A stretch of 64,000 bases of DNA from positions 41,250-105,249 of the forward strand of contig JBBQWZ010000018.1 in the NCBI GenBank assembly GCA_038210135.1, read 5' to 3'. A program made the position numbers and the translations under genes. The notes under the pieces were generated by a model, which was not told the origin of the DNA, ran no database searches, and worked only from the letters and a program-made list of their open reading frames with translations. Positions 8,215-15,598 of the stretch are shown in pieces (position 1 is the first letter of the stretch; every line of letters starts with the position of its first letter). This DNA comes from JBBQWZ01 sp038210135 (GTDB taxonomy: Bacteria > Acidobacteriota > Terriglobia > Bryobacterales > Bryobacteraceae).

Positions 8215-9060
8215 TTACTGCTTGCGAATCAAAACGTCTCCATTGAGCGTTTCGAACCTCATCTGCGGACCGCCTCCGCCCGCTCGCACGCGGGTGAAGC
8301 GGTTGCTCTTGTACACGAATTTCGTGCCCTGGCCGCCGCTAACCTCTGGAGATTCGACCGGCATTCCGGTCACCTCGAAGTCCGTATAAAAATTGCCGTT
8401 CAAGGTCTTCATCCGCATGTCCGCGCCGAAGCCCGGGCGGAAGCCAATATCCACTTTGCCGTTCACCGTGTGGAACTCGCAGTCGCTCGTAGGGTTCCTA
8501 CTGAACGTTGCCTTGATCGGCCCGTTCACCGTTCTCACCGACCCCGAACCTTCGACGTCGGTCATCTCGATCCCTGAATTCACGCTGCGCAGAGCGAACT
8601 TGCCGGCCGTGCCTTTCACGGAAATGCCGGCCTCGTTCACCGTCCGCAGATCCAGATTCACGCCCTTCGGAACTTTGATCCGGAAATCATAGCGAACCTT
8701 ATAGCGCCGGTCATCGTCATTCCAGCGCCAGCCCTGATTGTCGTTGCCGCGATTGCCGCGGAATGGACCGTCCACATAAAACTTCGCCGTGCCGTCGGTG
8801 TTTGTGACATCCAGCTTGATGTCCTTTTTCGCGCGGTCCATGGCCGCCTGATTCTCGGCTGTGATGGTCTTCACGACCTCGACCTGGACTTCGCCGCCCG
8901 TGTAGCCTTCCACCTTGATTTCGCCGTAGACCGTATCCACGTCGAGCTCTTTCACACCCGTAAACGCATGGCGTTTTGTTTCGGATTCGGTGACATCGGC
9001 GCGCGCCGGCATCAGCGCGCACAGTGCGAGCAGGGCCACGGCTTGGATTGCGGTTCTCAT
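8215..9060 (-). CDS. DUF4097-family beta-helix protein, secreted
   Basis: 281 residues with a signal peptide (AIQAVALLALCALMPARA). Strand repeats include ELDVDTVYGEIKVEGY, VNLDLRTVNEAGISVKG, FALRSVNSGIEMTDVEG, SVRTVNGPIKATF, FHTVNGKVDIGF and MRFETLNGDVLIRKQ. The last strand matches the end of its downstream paralogue, so the pair probably arose by tandem duplication. ATG 9060 follows an AAGGG and lies 14 bp after the anti-sigma stop, which supports one operon. Envelope localisation is inferred from the signal peptide. Confidence 0.8.
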   Translation of the reverse strand: MRTAIQAVALLALCALMPARADVTESETKRHAFTGVKELDVDTVYGEIKVEGYTGGEVQVEVVKTITAENQAAMDRAKKDIKLDVTNTDGTAKFYVDGPFRGNRGNDNQGWRWNDDDRRYKVRYDFRIKVPKGVNLDLRTVNEAGISVKGTAGKFALRSVNSGIEMTDVEGSGSVRTVNGPIKATFSRNPTSDCEFHTVNGKVDIGFRPGFGADMRMKTLNGNFYTDFEVTGMPVESPEVSGGQGTKFVYKSNRFTRVRAGGGGPQMRFETLNGDVLIRKQ

Positions 9061-9074
9061 GATTTCGCCCTTTC

Positions 9075-9899
9075 CTACTGGAGTTCCGTCAGAGCTTTTT
9101 TCGCCCGCTCGCGAATCGCCGGATTGAACTTCTCACCCGCCGAAACCATCTCGAGCGACTGCCGGGCGGGCTTCTCTTTGATCTCGACAATCAAGTCGAT
9201 CAAGGCGGCCTGCACCATCGGCGATTCCTGGCGAGTCAAAGATTGCACGATTCCCTTGCGCGCCACCGGACTGCCGGCGAAGGGACGCAGCGCATCCACC
9301 GCCGCCAACCGCACGTTCACACTCTGATCCTGATTGACGGTGGTCAGCAAGGCCGACAACACTTCCGTGTCCGACTGCTCCACCCGGTACGCCCACGACA
9401 CGCCGCGCAGGCGGTCGCTTGCCGACTGCTGTTGCAAAAGCGAGAGAGTCACCAACTGCTTCATACTGCCAACCTCTGTACGCAGCCTCGCCATTTCGTT
9501 GTCTTCTGTCTTCACCGCCGGAGACCGCGCGAACCAGCCCGCGCCCACGCCGACCACCAACATCGCCATCGCCGTCGCGAACTGCATCATCGGCTGCTTG
9601 GGCCACCAGCCCTTCATCGTTTCAACCAGCGAAGGGCGCGCGAACTTCTTCGATTCCTCCAGTCCCGCCTGGTAGGCGCCGAGCGATTGATAGAAACGCG
9701 CCCGCAATTCGCGGCTCGGCTCGGCGGTTTCAGTAGCCGGAATCAAGCCGATGCCGCGCCACAATTTCGAAAGGTCTTCCGCTTCCAGGCGGCATTCGGC
9801 GCACTCCGACAGATGGACTTCGAACTGCACCCGCTCGGCTTCGCCCAGGCTCCCAGCCCAGTATTCCGGCATCGTTTGTTTTGACAATTCGCAATTCAT
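9075..9899 (-). CDS. zinc-finger anti-sigma factor with HEAT-like C-terminal domain
   Basis: The chosen ATG at 9899 (MNCELSK) follows a GAGG and gives 274 residues; the frame is also open 18 codons upstream. A zf-HC2 zinc-binding motif is present at the N-terminus (C3, then HLSECAEC). One transmembrane helix lies mid-protein (FATAMAMLVVGVGAGWFA). The C-terminal ~100 residues resemble HEAT repeats (VNVRLAAVDALRPFAGSPVA, SPMVQAALIDLIVEI). By family it should hold the neighbouring ECF sigma factor inactive at the membrane; the HEAT part may sense or dock. It is separated from the sigma gene by a 23-bp tandem repeat array. Confidence 0.8.
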   Translation of the reverse strand: MNCELSKQTMPEYWAGSLGEAERVQFEVHLSECAECRLEAEDLSKLWRGIGLIPATETAEPSRELRARFYQSLGAYQAGLEESKKFARPSLVETMKGWWPKQPMMQFATAMAMLVVGVGAGWFARSPAVKTEDNEMARLRTEVGSMKQLVTLSLLQQQSASDRLRGVSWAYRVEQSDTEVLSALLTTVNQDQSVNVRLAAVDALRPFAGSPVARKGIVQSLTRQESPMVQAALIDLIVEIKEKPARQSLEMVSAGEKFNPAIRERAKKALTELQ

Positions 9900-9959
9900 A
9901 ATTCCGTCCTCGCCAACCCGCCCAACAGCCCCGTCCCGTAAGGGCGGGGACAACTATCT

Positions 9960-10060
9960 AACCGCGACCACTCGTCCAACAGAACCGCGACCACTCGTCC
10001 AACAGAACCGTGACCACTCGTCCAACAAAACCGTGACCACTCGTCCTACAGAACCGCGAC
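9960..10060. repeat. 23-bp tandem repeat, 4.4 copies
   Basis: Units start at 9960, 9983, 10006 and 10029 with a partial unit at 10052. Each reads AACCGYGACCACTCGTCC followed by an AACAG-like tail; copies differ at one to three positions. The array fills most of the gap between the sigma and anti-sigma genes. The partial last unit runs into a B-type dispersed repeat (GACCGTAAGGGAGCGGAC). Confidence 0.9.
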
Positions 10061-10089
10061 CGTAAGGGAGCGGACTCCGCCCCCGACAG

Positions 10090-10656
10090 CTACGACGCCT
10101 TCTCGCCAGCCAATTCGTGGAAAATCTGCCCCAACACTTTCACCGCGCGGAACACCCGGACTTTCACCGTGTTCACTTCGCAGCCAAGAATCTGCGCGAT
10201 CTCTTCGTACTTCAAATTCTGGTACCGCGCCAGAATCAAAATCTCCCGCTTCTCTTCCGGGAGCCGCTCCATCGCGCGCCGCAACAAGCCGACGTCCTGC
10301 GACTTTTCCAACTGATCCTGCGCGCCCGGCGACGGCTCAGCCGGCTCCTGCCGCCGTTCGACATATTCCTCGAACGACACCACTTCGCCTTTGCGCTTCT
10401 GCACCTGATCCAGATACGCGTTCCGGGCGATCTGGTACATCCAGGCCGTGAATGGCTGCTTTGGATCGTAGCTATGGCGGTACCGCAGCATGCGGAAAAA
10501 CACATCCTGCACCAGGTCCTCGGCGAGGCCCCGGTCCCGGCACATCGCCAGAAAGAATCGGAACAGAGCCCGGTGATGCCGTTCAAAGAGGACCGCCATG
10601 CGTTCGACTTCGCCCGCCCCGACCTCCGCCATCACTTGCTGATCTGTCAAATTCAC
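10090..10656 (-). CDS. ECF-type RNA polymerase sigma factor
   Basis: From a GTG at 10656 the protein is 188 residues. Region 2 is clear (FERHHRALFRFFLAMCRDRGLAEDLVQDVFFRMLRYRHSY, then FTAWMYQIARNAYLDQ), as is the region 4 helix-turn-helix (LPEEKREILILARYQNLKYEEIAQILGCEVNTVKVRVFRAV). The frame is open further up to 10776, but that extension crosses a dispersed A-type repeat, so a start inside it is unlikely. No strong ribosome site was found and the start remains uncertain. It should direct RNA polymerase to an envelope-response regulon including the downstream DUF4097 genes. Confidence 0.85.
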   Translation of the reverse strand: MNLTDQQVMAEVGAGEVERMAVLFERHHRALFRFFLAMCRDRGLAEDLVQDVFFRMLRYRHSYDPKQPFTAWMYQIARNAYLDQVQKRKGEVVSFEEYVERRQEPAEPSPGAQDQLEKSQDVGLLRRAMERLPEEKREILILARYQNLKYEEIAQILGCEVNTVKVRVFRAVKVLGQIFHELAGEKAS

Positions 10657-10705
10657 GCTTCGATTGAGGGTACCGTTAAGCTTCCCAAAGGTTACGAGCC
10701 ATCCC

Positions 10706-10945
10706 CTGAACCCTGAGCGTAAGCGATGGGACTGGAACATCCTCGAATAGCATCCAGGACGACCCCGGACCAGCATCGAGGCGCCACGAAGTGTGCCCGA
10801 GTGAGTATGCCTCCGCTGCCCTCTCCAGCTTGAAACCCGACCGTAAGGGAGGGGACTTCAGGGGCGTTCCCCAGCCATTCGACCGGCCTCAGAATCCAAG
10901 CCGCGACCAAAGTGCTCCGCAGGAGCACGTCGGAAGCGGACACTA
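10706..10945. repeat. cluster of dispersed repeats (A, B and C modules) in the sigma / CPBP gap
   Basis: An A module at 10706-10732 (GAACCC, GAGCGTAAGCGATGGGAC), a B module at 10830-10856 (GAAACCCGACCGT, AAGGGAGGGGAC) and a C module at 10907-10945. The C module contains a perfect hairpin, GTGCTCC-GCA-GGAGCAC at 10912-10928. The B+C pair plus the sequence between them is repeated, in diverged form, at 41897-42012. No gene is visible in 10657-11014. Confidence 0.85.
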
Positions 10946-11014
10946 ACGTTGTTTTCGACCGAGTGCCCCCGCGCTCAAGCATTTCCCAAAGCAGCGCTTA
11001 CCCTCCCTGCTACG

Positions 11015-11998
11015 ATGAAGTCGTCGATGCGCGTCCTACGCCCCTATCTGCTGATTGTGCTCGCAGTTTGGGGCGTGGCCACCCTCGCCGCCTACCTCTA
11101 CGCGCAGCAAATCAACGTACCCTGGAACTCCGTGCGAGGACTGCTCCCGGCCTTCCTGCTCGAAGCCGCATTCTACGTCGCGCTGGGGCGCGAGGATCTT
11201 CGCAAGATGCTCGAAACGCTCCCTCCGCCGATGCTCGCGTTTTGGATGTGGATCACGGCGATGGCGCCGTTCGTTGTCGCCGGACTGGCATCTTCCCCCA
11301 AGAACTTCGCCGTCCTTGCCGCCATGACCCTGGTGGCGTCGTTCTGGTACGTGGTTCTACCGCACAAGCCGCTGACCGACTTCGTTTTTCTGGCACTACT
11401 CGCCGCCGCGATGCTCACGAAAGTGTTCGAAAAACTGTACGTCAGCCCCATACCGAAACTCCACCTCGAAATTCTTGGGCAGCTGATGCTCATCCGCACG
11501 GCGGTGTTCGCGTTGCTTTGCCTGCGGAAAATGCGCGGAGTCGGCTTCGGCTTTATCCCCTCGCGCAAGGATTGGCTGGTCGGCACGCAGTATTACCTGA
11601 TGTTCCTGCCCGTCGCCGTTGCCTTGGCGCTGTGGCTGAAGTTCATCACCGTCCGCTGGCCCCCTTACCCCTGGTGGAAGGCTTCGCTCATCGCGCTCGG
11701 AACCTTCCTCGGAATCCTTTGGGTCGTCGCACTGAGCGAAGAATTTCTGTTCCGCGGACTGCTCCAACAGTGGATTGACAAGCTATCCGGCAACAAATGG
11801 GTGGGCCTGGTGACGGCGTCGATCCTGTTCGGCTCCGTGCATCTCTGGTTCCGAGCCTTCCCGAACTGGCGCTTCGCCATCCTCGCGGGTGTCGCCGGAA
11901 TCTTCTACGGCCTGGCCTTCCGCTCCGGCCACGGAATCCGCGCCTCCATGGTCACCCACGCCCTGGTCGTCACCACCTGGAAAACCTTCGCCGGCTAG
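11015..11998 (+). CDS. CPBP-family intramembrane metalloprotease
   Basis: About 327 residues from ATG 11015 (MKSSMRVLRPYLLIVL); ATG 11027 is an equally possible start and neither has a strong ribosome site. Eight or so hydrophobic segments are visible. The Abi/CPBP motif 1 is present as SEEFLFRGLLQQ (EExxxR), motif 2 as ASILFGSVHLWFR (with the His), and motif 3 near GLAFRSGHGIRASMVTHAL. These are the glutamate and histidine residues of intramembrane glutamic/metal endopeptidases. Substrate and role cannot be deduced from its isolated position. It is divergent from the sigma-factor operon. Confidence 0.85.
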   Translation: MKSSMRVLRPYLLIVLAVWGVATLAAYLYAQQINVPWNSVRGLLPAFLLEAAFYVALGREDLRKMLETLPPPMLAFWMWITAMAPFVVAGLASSPKNFAVLAAMTLVASFWYVVLPHKPLTDFVFLALLAAAMLTKVFEKLYVSPIPKLHLEILGQLMLIRTAVFALLCLRKMRGVGFGFIPSRKDWLVGTQYYLMFLPVAVALALWLKFITVRWPPYPWWKASLIALGTFLGILWVVALSEEFLFRGLLQQWIDKLSGNKWVGLVTASILFGSVHLWFRAFPNWRFAILAGVAGIFYGLAFRSGHGIRASMVTHALVVTTWKTFAG

Positions 11999-12045
11999 GC
12001 ATCCTGCACTCGACCGTCAGGTCGCGCTTACTAACTTCAGACGGG

Positions 12046-12072
12046 TTGAACCCTGAGCGTAAGCGATGGGAC
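12046..12072 (+). repeat. A-type dispersed repeat copy
   Basis: TTGAACCCTGAGCGT followed by AAGCGATGGGAC. It lies in the 218-bp gap before the MarR promoter; the rest of the gap has a short CCGGCATCT triplication near 12120-12145 and no gene. Confidence 0.8.
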
Positions 12073-12216
12073 TCTGGCTCTCAGCACCGTAACCCGCGGG
12101 TAGGGACGCCCCTCGATCTCCGGCATCTCCGGCATCTCCGGCATCTCTGGCATGTTTGGCCGACTCTCTGCGTTCTCGGTTCTGAGGGAGGAAATACCTA
12201 AAGCGGGACCAGTCAT

Positions 12217-12245
12217 TTGACAATAGTCGTCATAACAAGTAATAT
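12217..12245 (+). promoter_or_regulatory. consensus sigma70-type promoter of the MarR gene, apparently leaderless
   Basis: TTGACA (12217-12222) and TAATAT (12240-12245) are separated by exactly 17 bp. The GTG start codon is at 12252, only 7 bases after the -10 box, so transcription would begin at or next to the start codon. The spacer begins CAATAGTCGT, which matches one half of the inverted repeat upstream of yceI (CAACAGTCGT), suggesting autorepression. Confidence 0.7.
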
Positions 12246-12251
12246 CGACCT

Positions 12252-12713
12252 GTGGCCGGAAAGCTTCAAGCCGAGATCGCCCAATCGAAACCCTTCGAAT
12301 CGATTGAAGCCGAAGCGATGCTCAATATCGCCAAAACCGCCGACGTGATCGCCCAATCCATGGACGCCGTCCTCAAGCCCTACGGCATCTCGCAAACGCA
12401 ATACAACGTCCTCCGGATCCTGCGCGGTGCCGGTAGCGATGGCCTCTCCTGCCGCCAGATCGGCGAACGCATGATCGCCCACGACCCGGACGTCACCCGC
12501 CTGCTCGACCGTATGGAGAAGGCCACCCTGATCACACGCGATCGCGCCACCACTGACCGCCGCGTCGTCGTAACTAAAATCACCGCCACCGGTCTGAAGC
12601 TGATCGACCAGTTGGACAAACCCCTCGACGCAAGCCTGCATGAGTCGCTGGGGCACATCAATAAAAAGAAGCTCGCGACCTTAATTGACCTGCTTGAGTT
12701 GATCCGTAAATGA
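12252..12713 (+). CDS. MarR-family transcriptional regulator
   Basis: 153 residues from GTG 12252. The winged-helix core is clear: LNIAKTADVIAQSMDAVLKP, GISQTQYNVLRILRGAG, GLSCRQIGERM, VTRLLDRMEKATLITRDRATTDRRVV, then the dimerisation helices. No Shine-Dalgarno lies before the GTG, consistent with a leaderless mRNA; ATG 12318 would remove the first dimer helix. MarR proteins usually repress their own gene and a neighbour until a small electrophile, oxidant or phenolic ligand binds. The adjacent yceI gene, with an operator-like palindrome in front, is the likely target. Confidence 0.9.
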   Translation: MAGKLQAEIAQSKPFESIEAEAMLNIAKTADVIAQSMDAVLKPYGISQTQYNVLRILRGAGSDGLSCRQIGERMIAHDPDVTRLLDRMEKATLITRDRATTDRRVVVTKITATGLKLIDQLDKPLDASLHESLGHINKKKLATLIDLLELIRK

Positions 12714-12726
12714 TCTTTTTTGCATC

Positions 12727-12750
12727 CAACAGTCGTTGTCACGATTGTTG
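12727..12750 (+). promoter_or_regulatory. 24-bp imperfect palindrome, probable MarR operator
   Basis: The half sites are CAACA-n-TCGT (12727-12736) and ACGA-n-TGTTG (12741-12750) with a 4-bp centre; 18 of 24 positions are symmetric. It lies between the MarR stop codon and yceI, about 50 bp before the yceI start. A related half site sits in the MarR promoter spacer at 12221-12230. Confidence 0.65.
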
Positions 12751-12798
12751 TGATTGCTAACCATAAACGTACCAGAGCAAAAGAAAAGAGGAACCACC

Positions 12799-13350
12799 AT
12801 GACCGCCACGCAAACCACCACCGCCACTTCATACACCATCGATCCGTTGCACTCCCGCGCGCACTTCAAGGTTCGCCACCTGATGATCGCCTGGGTCCGC
12901 GGCGAATTCCAGAATGTCTCGGGAACGGTCAGCTTCGATCCCAACAACCTCGCCTCTTCGAGCATCGTCGCCAGGATCGACGCCTCGACGATCAAGACCG
13001 GCGTGGACGACCGCGACACCCACCTCAAGAGCGGTGATTTCCTCGACGTCGCCAACTTCCCCACGCTCGAATTCAAATCGACCGCCATTCGCGCCAAGGG
13101 CGACAGCTACGAAGTGGACGGCGAACTGACCATCCACGGAGTCACTAAGCCGGAAACACTGGTCATCGACGAACTCAGCGGCGAGACCAAGGACCCCTGG
13201 GGCAACACCAAGCGCGGCGCGACAGCGACTGCCCGGATCAACCGCAAGGACTTCGGGCTCACCTGGAACGCGGCTCTTGAAACCGGCGGCGTCGTCGTCG
13301 GCGAAGAGATCCAGATCAGCATCGAGCTCGAACTAACAAAACTGTTGTGA
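12799..13350 (+). CDS. YceI-family protein
   Basis: 183 residues from ATG 12799, which follows GAGGAA at a good distance. The YceI lipocalin-like fold is recognisable from end to end: YTIDPLHSRAHFKVRHLMI, GTVSFDPNN, SSIVARIDASTIKTGVDDRD, HLKSGDFLDVANFPTLEFKS, YEVDGELTIHGVTKP, INRKDFGLTWN, VGEEIQISIELELTK. These proteins bind long isoprenoid lipids. There is no signal peptide, so this copy is probably cytoplasmic. It lies downstream of the MarR gene and a palindromic operator. Confidence 0.92.
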   Translation: MTATQTTTATSYTIDPLHSRAHFKVRHLMIAWVRGEFQNVSGTVSFDPNNLASSSIVARIDASTIKTGVDDRDTHLKSGDFLDVANFPTLEFKSTAIRAKGDSYEVDGELTIHGVTKPETLVIDELSGETKDPWGNTKRGATATARINRKDFGLTWNAALETGGVVVGEEIQISIELELTKLL

Positions 13351-13386
13351 GCGTGATCTGACAACCTCCCGTGGGAGAATGGGCGC

Positions 13387-14361
13387 ATGGCGTCTCCCGC
13401 AATCTCGCCAGTGATGCAGTATCTCGAGCTTCACGGCTACGAGACCCTGTTCGCCGTCGTGATGGCGGAGCAACTGGGTGCGCCCATTCCCGCCGTTCCC
13501 GTCCTGCTCGCTGTCGGCGCGCTTCTCGGGACCAGAGGCTACACGCTGGGCGAGTCGCTTTTCTTATCCATCGCCGCCTGTTTGCTCGCTGACACGCTCT
13601 GGTTCCTGATCGGCAAATATCGGGGCGGATCGGTTCTCCAACTTCTCTGCCGGATCTCGCTCGAGCCGGATTCCTGCGTCAGCAGTTCGCGCTACTGGTT
13701 TCACCGGCTGGGCGCGTGGCTGCTTCTGGTCGCCAAGTTCGTACCCGGCCTCAGCACGGTCGCACCGCCCATGGCCGCCATTTCGAAAATGCCGCTCTGG
13801 CGCTTCGTGCTCTCCGACGGATTGGGTTCGGCGTTGTGGTCGGGCGTATTTCTCGCCCTCGGATACGCGTTCCGGACACAGCTCGAATACGTCGGTGAAA
13901 TTGCCGGACGCACAGGCTTTTCCTTGGTGGCGTTCATCGCCGCGTGGGCGTTGTTCAAGTGGTGGCAGCGACGCCGATTCCTGAACAATCTGCGCATCGC
14001 GCGTCTCACCGCCTGGGAATTGCTTAAGAAGATGGAGGCGAACGAGCCGCTCACCGTGGTGGATCTCCGTCATGCCACCGAGGTCGAGTCCGACTCGAAG
14101 AAGATCGCCGGAGCCATTTGGATCGACCGCGGCCGCATTGCGGAATTGCATCACGAAATTCCGCGCGACCGGGACGTGATTCTCTACTGCACTTGACCCA
14201 ACGAAGCCACTAGCGCCCGTGCGGCGCTACAACTCAAGAAGCTGGGAGTTACGCGCGTGCGTCCGCTGCAAGGCGGATTCCGCGAGTGGGAACATCTGGG
14301 ATATCCGATGGAGTTCATTCTGCCCGGCGAATTGTCCGCCGCCGCCCATAGCGGCGCGTAA
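13387..14361 (+). CDS. DedA-family membrane protein fused to rhodanese, probable selenoprotein (TGA at 14194-14196)
   Basis: ATG 13387 opens a DedA/SNARE-associated domain (residues ~10-190). It contains EQLGAPIPAVPVLLAVGAL, the characteristic CRISLEPDSCV, and LLLVAKFVPGLSTVAPPMAA. A cytoplasmic rhodanese domain follows (LTVVDLRHATEV, IAGAIWIDRG, DVILYCT). The frame then meets TGA at codon 270. The next codons continue the same domain without a break: PNEATSARAALQLKKLGVTR, VRPLQGGFREWEHLGYPM, ending at TAA 14361. In relatives the residue at codon 270 is the catalytic cysteine (YCxCPNEA). Selenocysteine there, with the hairpin at 14211-14229, is the simplest reading and gives 324 residues. Otherwise the protein ends at 14196 without its active site. 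The gene is 36 bp after yceI. Confidence 0.75.
14211..14229 (+). promoter_or_regulatory. SECIS-like hairpin downstream of the in-frame TGA
   Basis: TAGCGCC (14211-14217) pairs perfectly with GGCGCTA (14223-14229) around the loop CGTGC. The stem starts 14 bases and the loop 21 bases after the TGA. The loop has G at its second position. These distances and the loop G fit the general bacterial SECIS pattern (short upper stem, loop 16-37 nt from UGA, G in the first two loop bases). An obvious bulged U as in E. coli fdhF is not seen. It lies inside coding sequence. Confidence 0.6.
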
Positions 14362-14378
14362 CCAACGGGAAGCGTAAC

Positions 14379-15593
14379 TTACTGCGCCGCCGCCGGGCGG
14401 ACGGCCATGCCGTCTTTCAAGGTTCGCTCGGTGGGCAGGGCGACCAGATCGCCTTCCTTCAAGCCGTCCACCTGCGTGCGGGTGATATTCGCGACGCCGA
14501 TTTTAACTTTCTTCCAACGGAGCTGTCCGCCGTCGAGCACGAAGACGCCGGCCTCGCCATTCTCGCGGCGGAGCACTTCCTTCGGAACCGCCAGCACGTT
14601 CTCAGCGACCTTCGACTTGATCTCGGCGTTGATGTTGGTTCCGGGCAGCAGTTCGTTGTTCTGGTTTTCGATGATGCAGATCACTTCGCCGACCTGCCTC
14701 GTGCCGAGGGGCACGATCTGGCTGGGCAGGCGGTTGACTGCGCCTTTCCAGGTCTTGCCCGGCTGCGCATCCCAGGTAATCTGCACGGGCATGCCGACGG
14801 CCACGCGGCCCAACTCGGGCTCGTCTACGAACACGTTGACGCGCACGCGATCGAGGCGGCCGATATTCGCGACCAGGTCGCCGCGGTTCAAGTAGGCTCC
14901 GCGTTTGATATCGAATTGATAGATGACACCGTCGAGCGGAGCGCGGATGACGCTAAGGGCAACGCGCTCGTCGGCCAGCCTGGCGGCTGCCTGTGCGTCT
15001 TTCAGACGCGCTTCGGCGGACGTCCGGTCGGTGCTCGCGACCAGCGACTGACGGCGCTGCTCGAAGCCGCGAATCTGCAATTCGGCGCGATCGAGGCGGT
15101 CTTTCGCGGCGGTCACTTCGGCGCGCGTAACGGCCTTCTTCTCTTCCAGGCGGCGCAGCGTTTCGTAATCCTTGCGCGCCTGATCGCGTTCGAGCGTCGC
15201 CCGTTCGATCCCGGTGTTGATTTCCGCGAGATCGACGGAGCGGCCTCCGCGGCGCAGCACTTCGAGCTCGGATTGCACTTGCGCGATGCGCGACTGCGCG
15301 GCGGCGAGATCGGCGCGGGCGTCGCGGGCATCGAGTTCGACCAGCGGAGTTCCTCTGACTACCTGGCGGCCCTTCTCGACCAATATCTTTTCGACCAGCC
15401 CCTCGCGATCGGTGCGCGCAGTGCCCCATTCAATGGGTTCGACGCGGCCATTGGTAGGCAACGTACTGACGATGGTTTCGCGCGTGACCTTGGTGAACGG
15501 AACTTCGGGCGGCCGGCTCTTCCAGGCGGTCAGCCAGGCGATAGCACCGCCGACCACAGCCACAGCTACGATTGCGAGTAAGACCCTTCTCAT
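14379..15593 (-). CDS. HlyD/MacA-type periplasmic adaptor of an efflux system
   Basis: 404 residues from ATG 15593 (MRRVLLAIVAVAVVGGAIAW, an N-terminal anchor helix). The membrane-fusion layout is clear. A lipoyl half (EGLVEKILVEKGRQVVRGTPLVELDARD) is followed by a long coiled-coil hairpin (ATLERDQARKDYETLRRLEEKKAVTRAEV). The second lipoyl half (SVIRAPLDGVIYQFDIKRGAYLNRGDLVANI) and beta-barrel/membrane-proximal domains follow. It would link an inner-membrane pump to an outer-membrane channel; no pump gene is adjacent, so the partner must be elsewhere. The start lies 5 nt after the stop of the upstream gene, suggesting translational coupling. It converges with the DedA gene, leaving 17 bp. Confidence 0.9.
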   Translation of the reverse strand: MRRVLLAIVAVAVVGGAIAWLTAWKSRPPEVPFTKVTRETIVSTLPTNGRVEPIEWGTARTDREGLVEKILVEKGRQVVRGTPLVELDARDARADLAAAQSRIAQVQSELEVLRRGGRSVDLAEINTGIERATLERDQARKDYETLRRLEEKKAVTRAEVTAAKDRLDRAELQIRGFEQRRQSLVASTDRTSAEARLKDAQAAARLADERVALSVIRAPLDGVIYQFDIKRGAYLNRGDLVANIGRLDRVRVNVFVDEPELGRVAVGMPVQITWDAQPGKTWKGAVNRLPSQIVPLGTRQVGEVICIIENQNNELLPGTNINAEIKSKVAENVLAVPKEVLRRENGEAGVFVLDGGQLRWKKVKIGVANITRTQVDGLKEGDLVALPTERTLKDGMAVRPAAAQ

Positions 15594-15598
15594 TTCGG

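Noticed and set aside
9960..10060. Possible CRISPR array
   Set aside because: The 23-bp units are head to tail with no unique spacers, and no cas genes are present.
10657..10776. Upstream extension of the sigma factor
   Set aside because: It is translated across an A-type dispersed repeat and lacks sigma homology.
13387..14196. DedA gene ending at the TGA as a complete protein
   Set aside because: The protein would stop in mid-rhodanese, right before the active site, while the same frame carries the rest of the domain to 14361.
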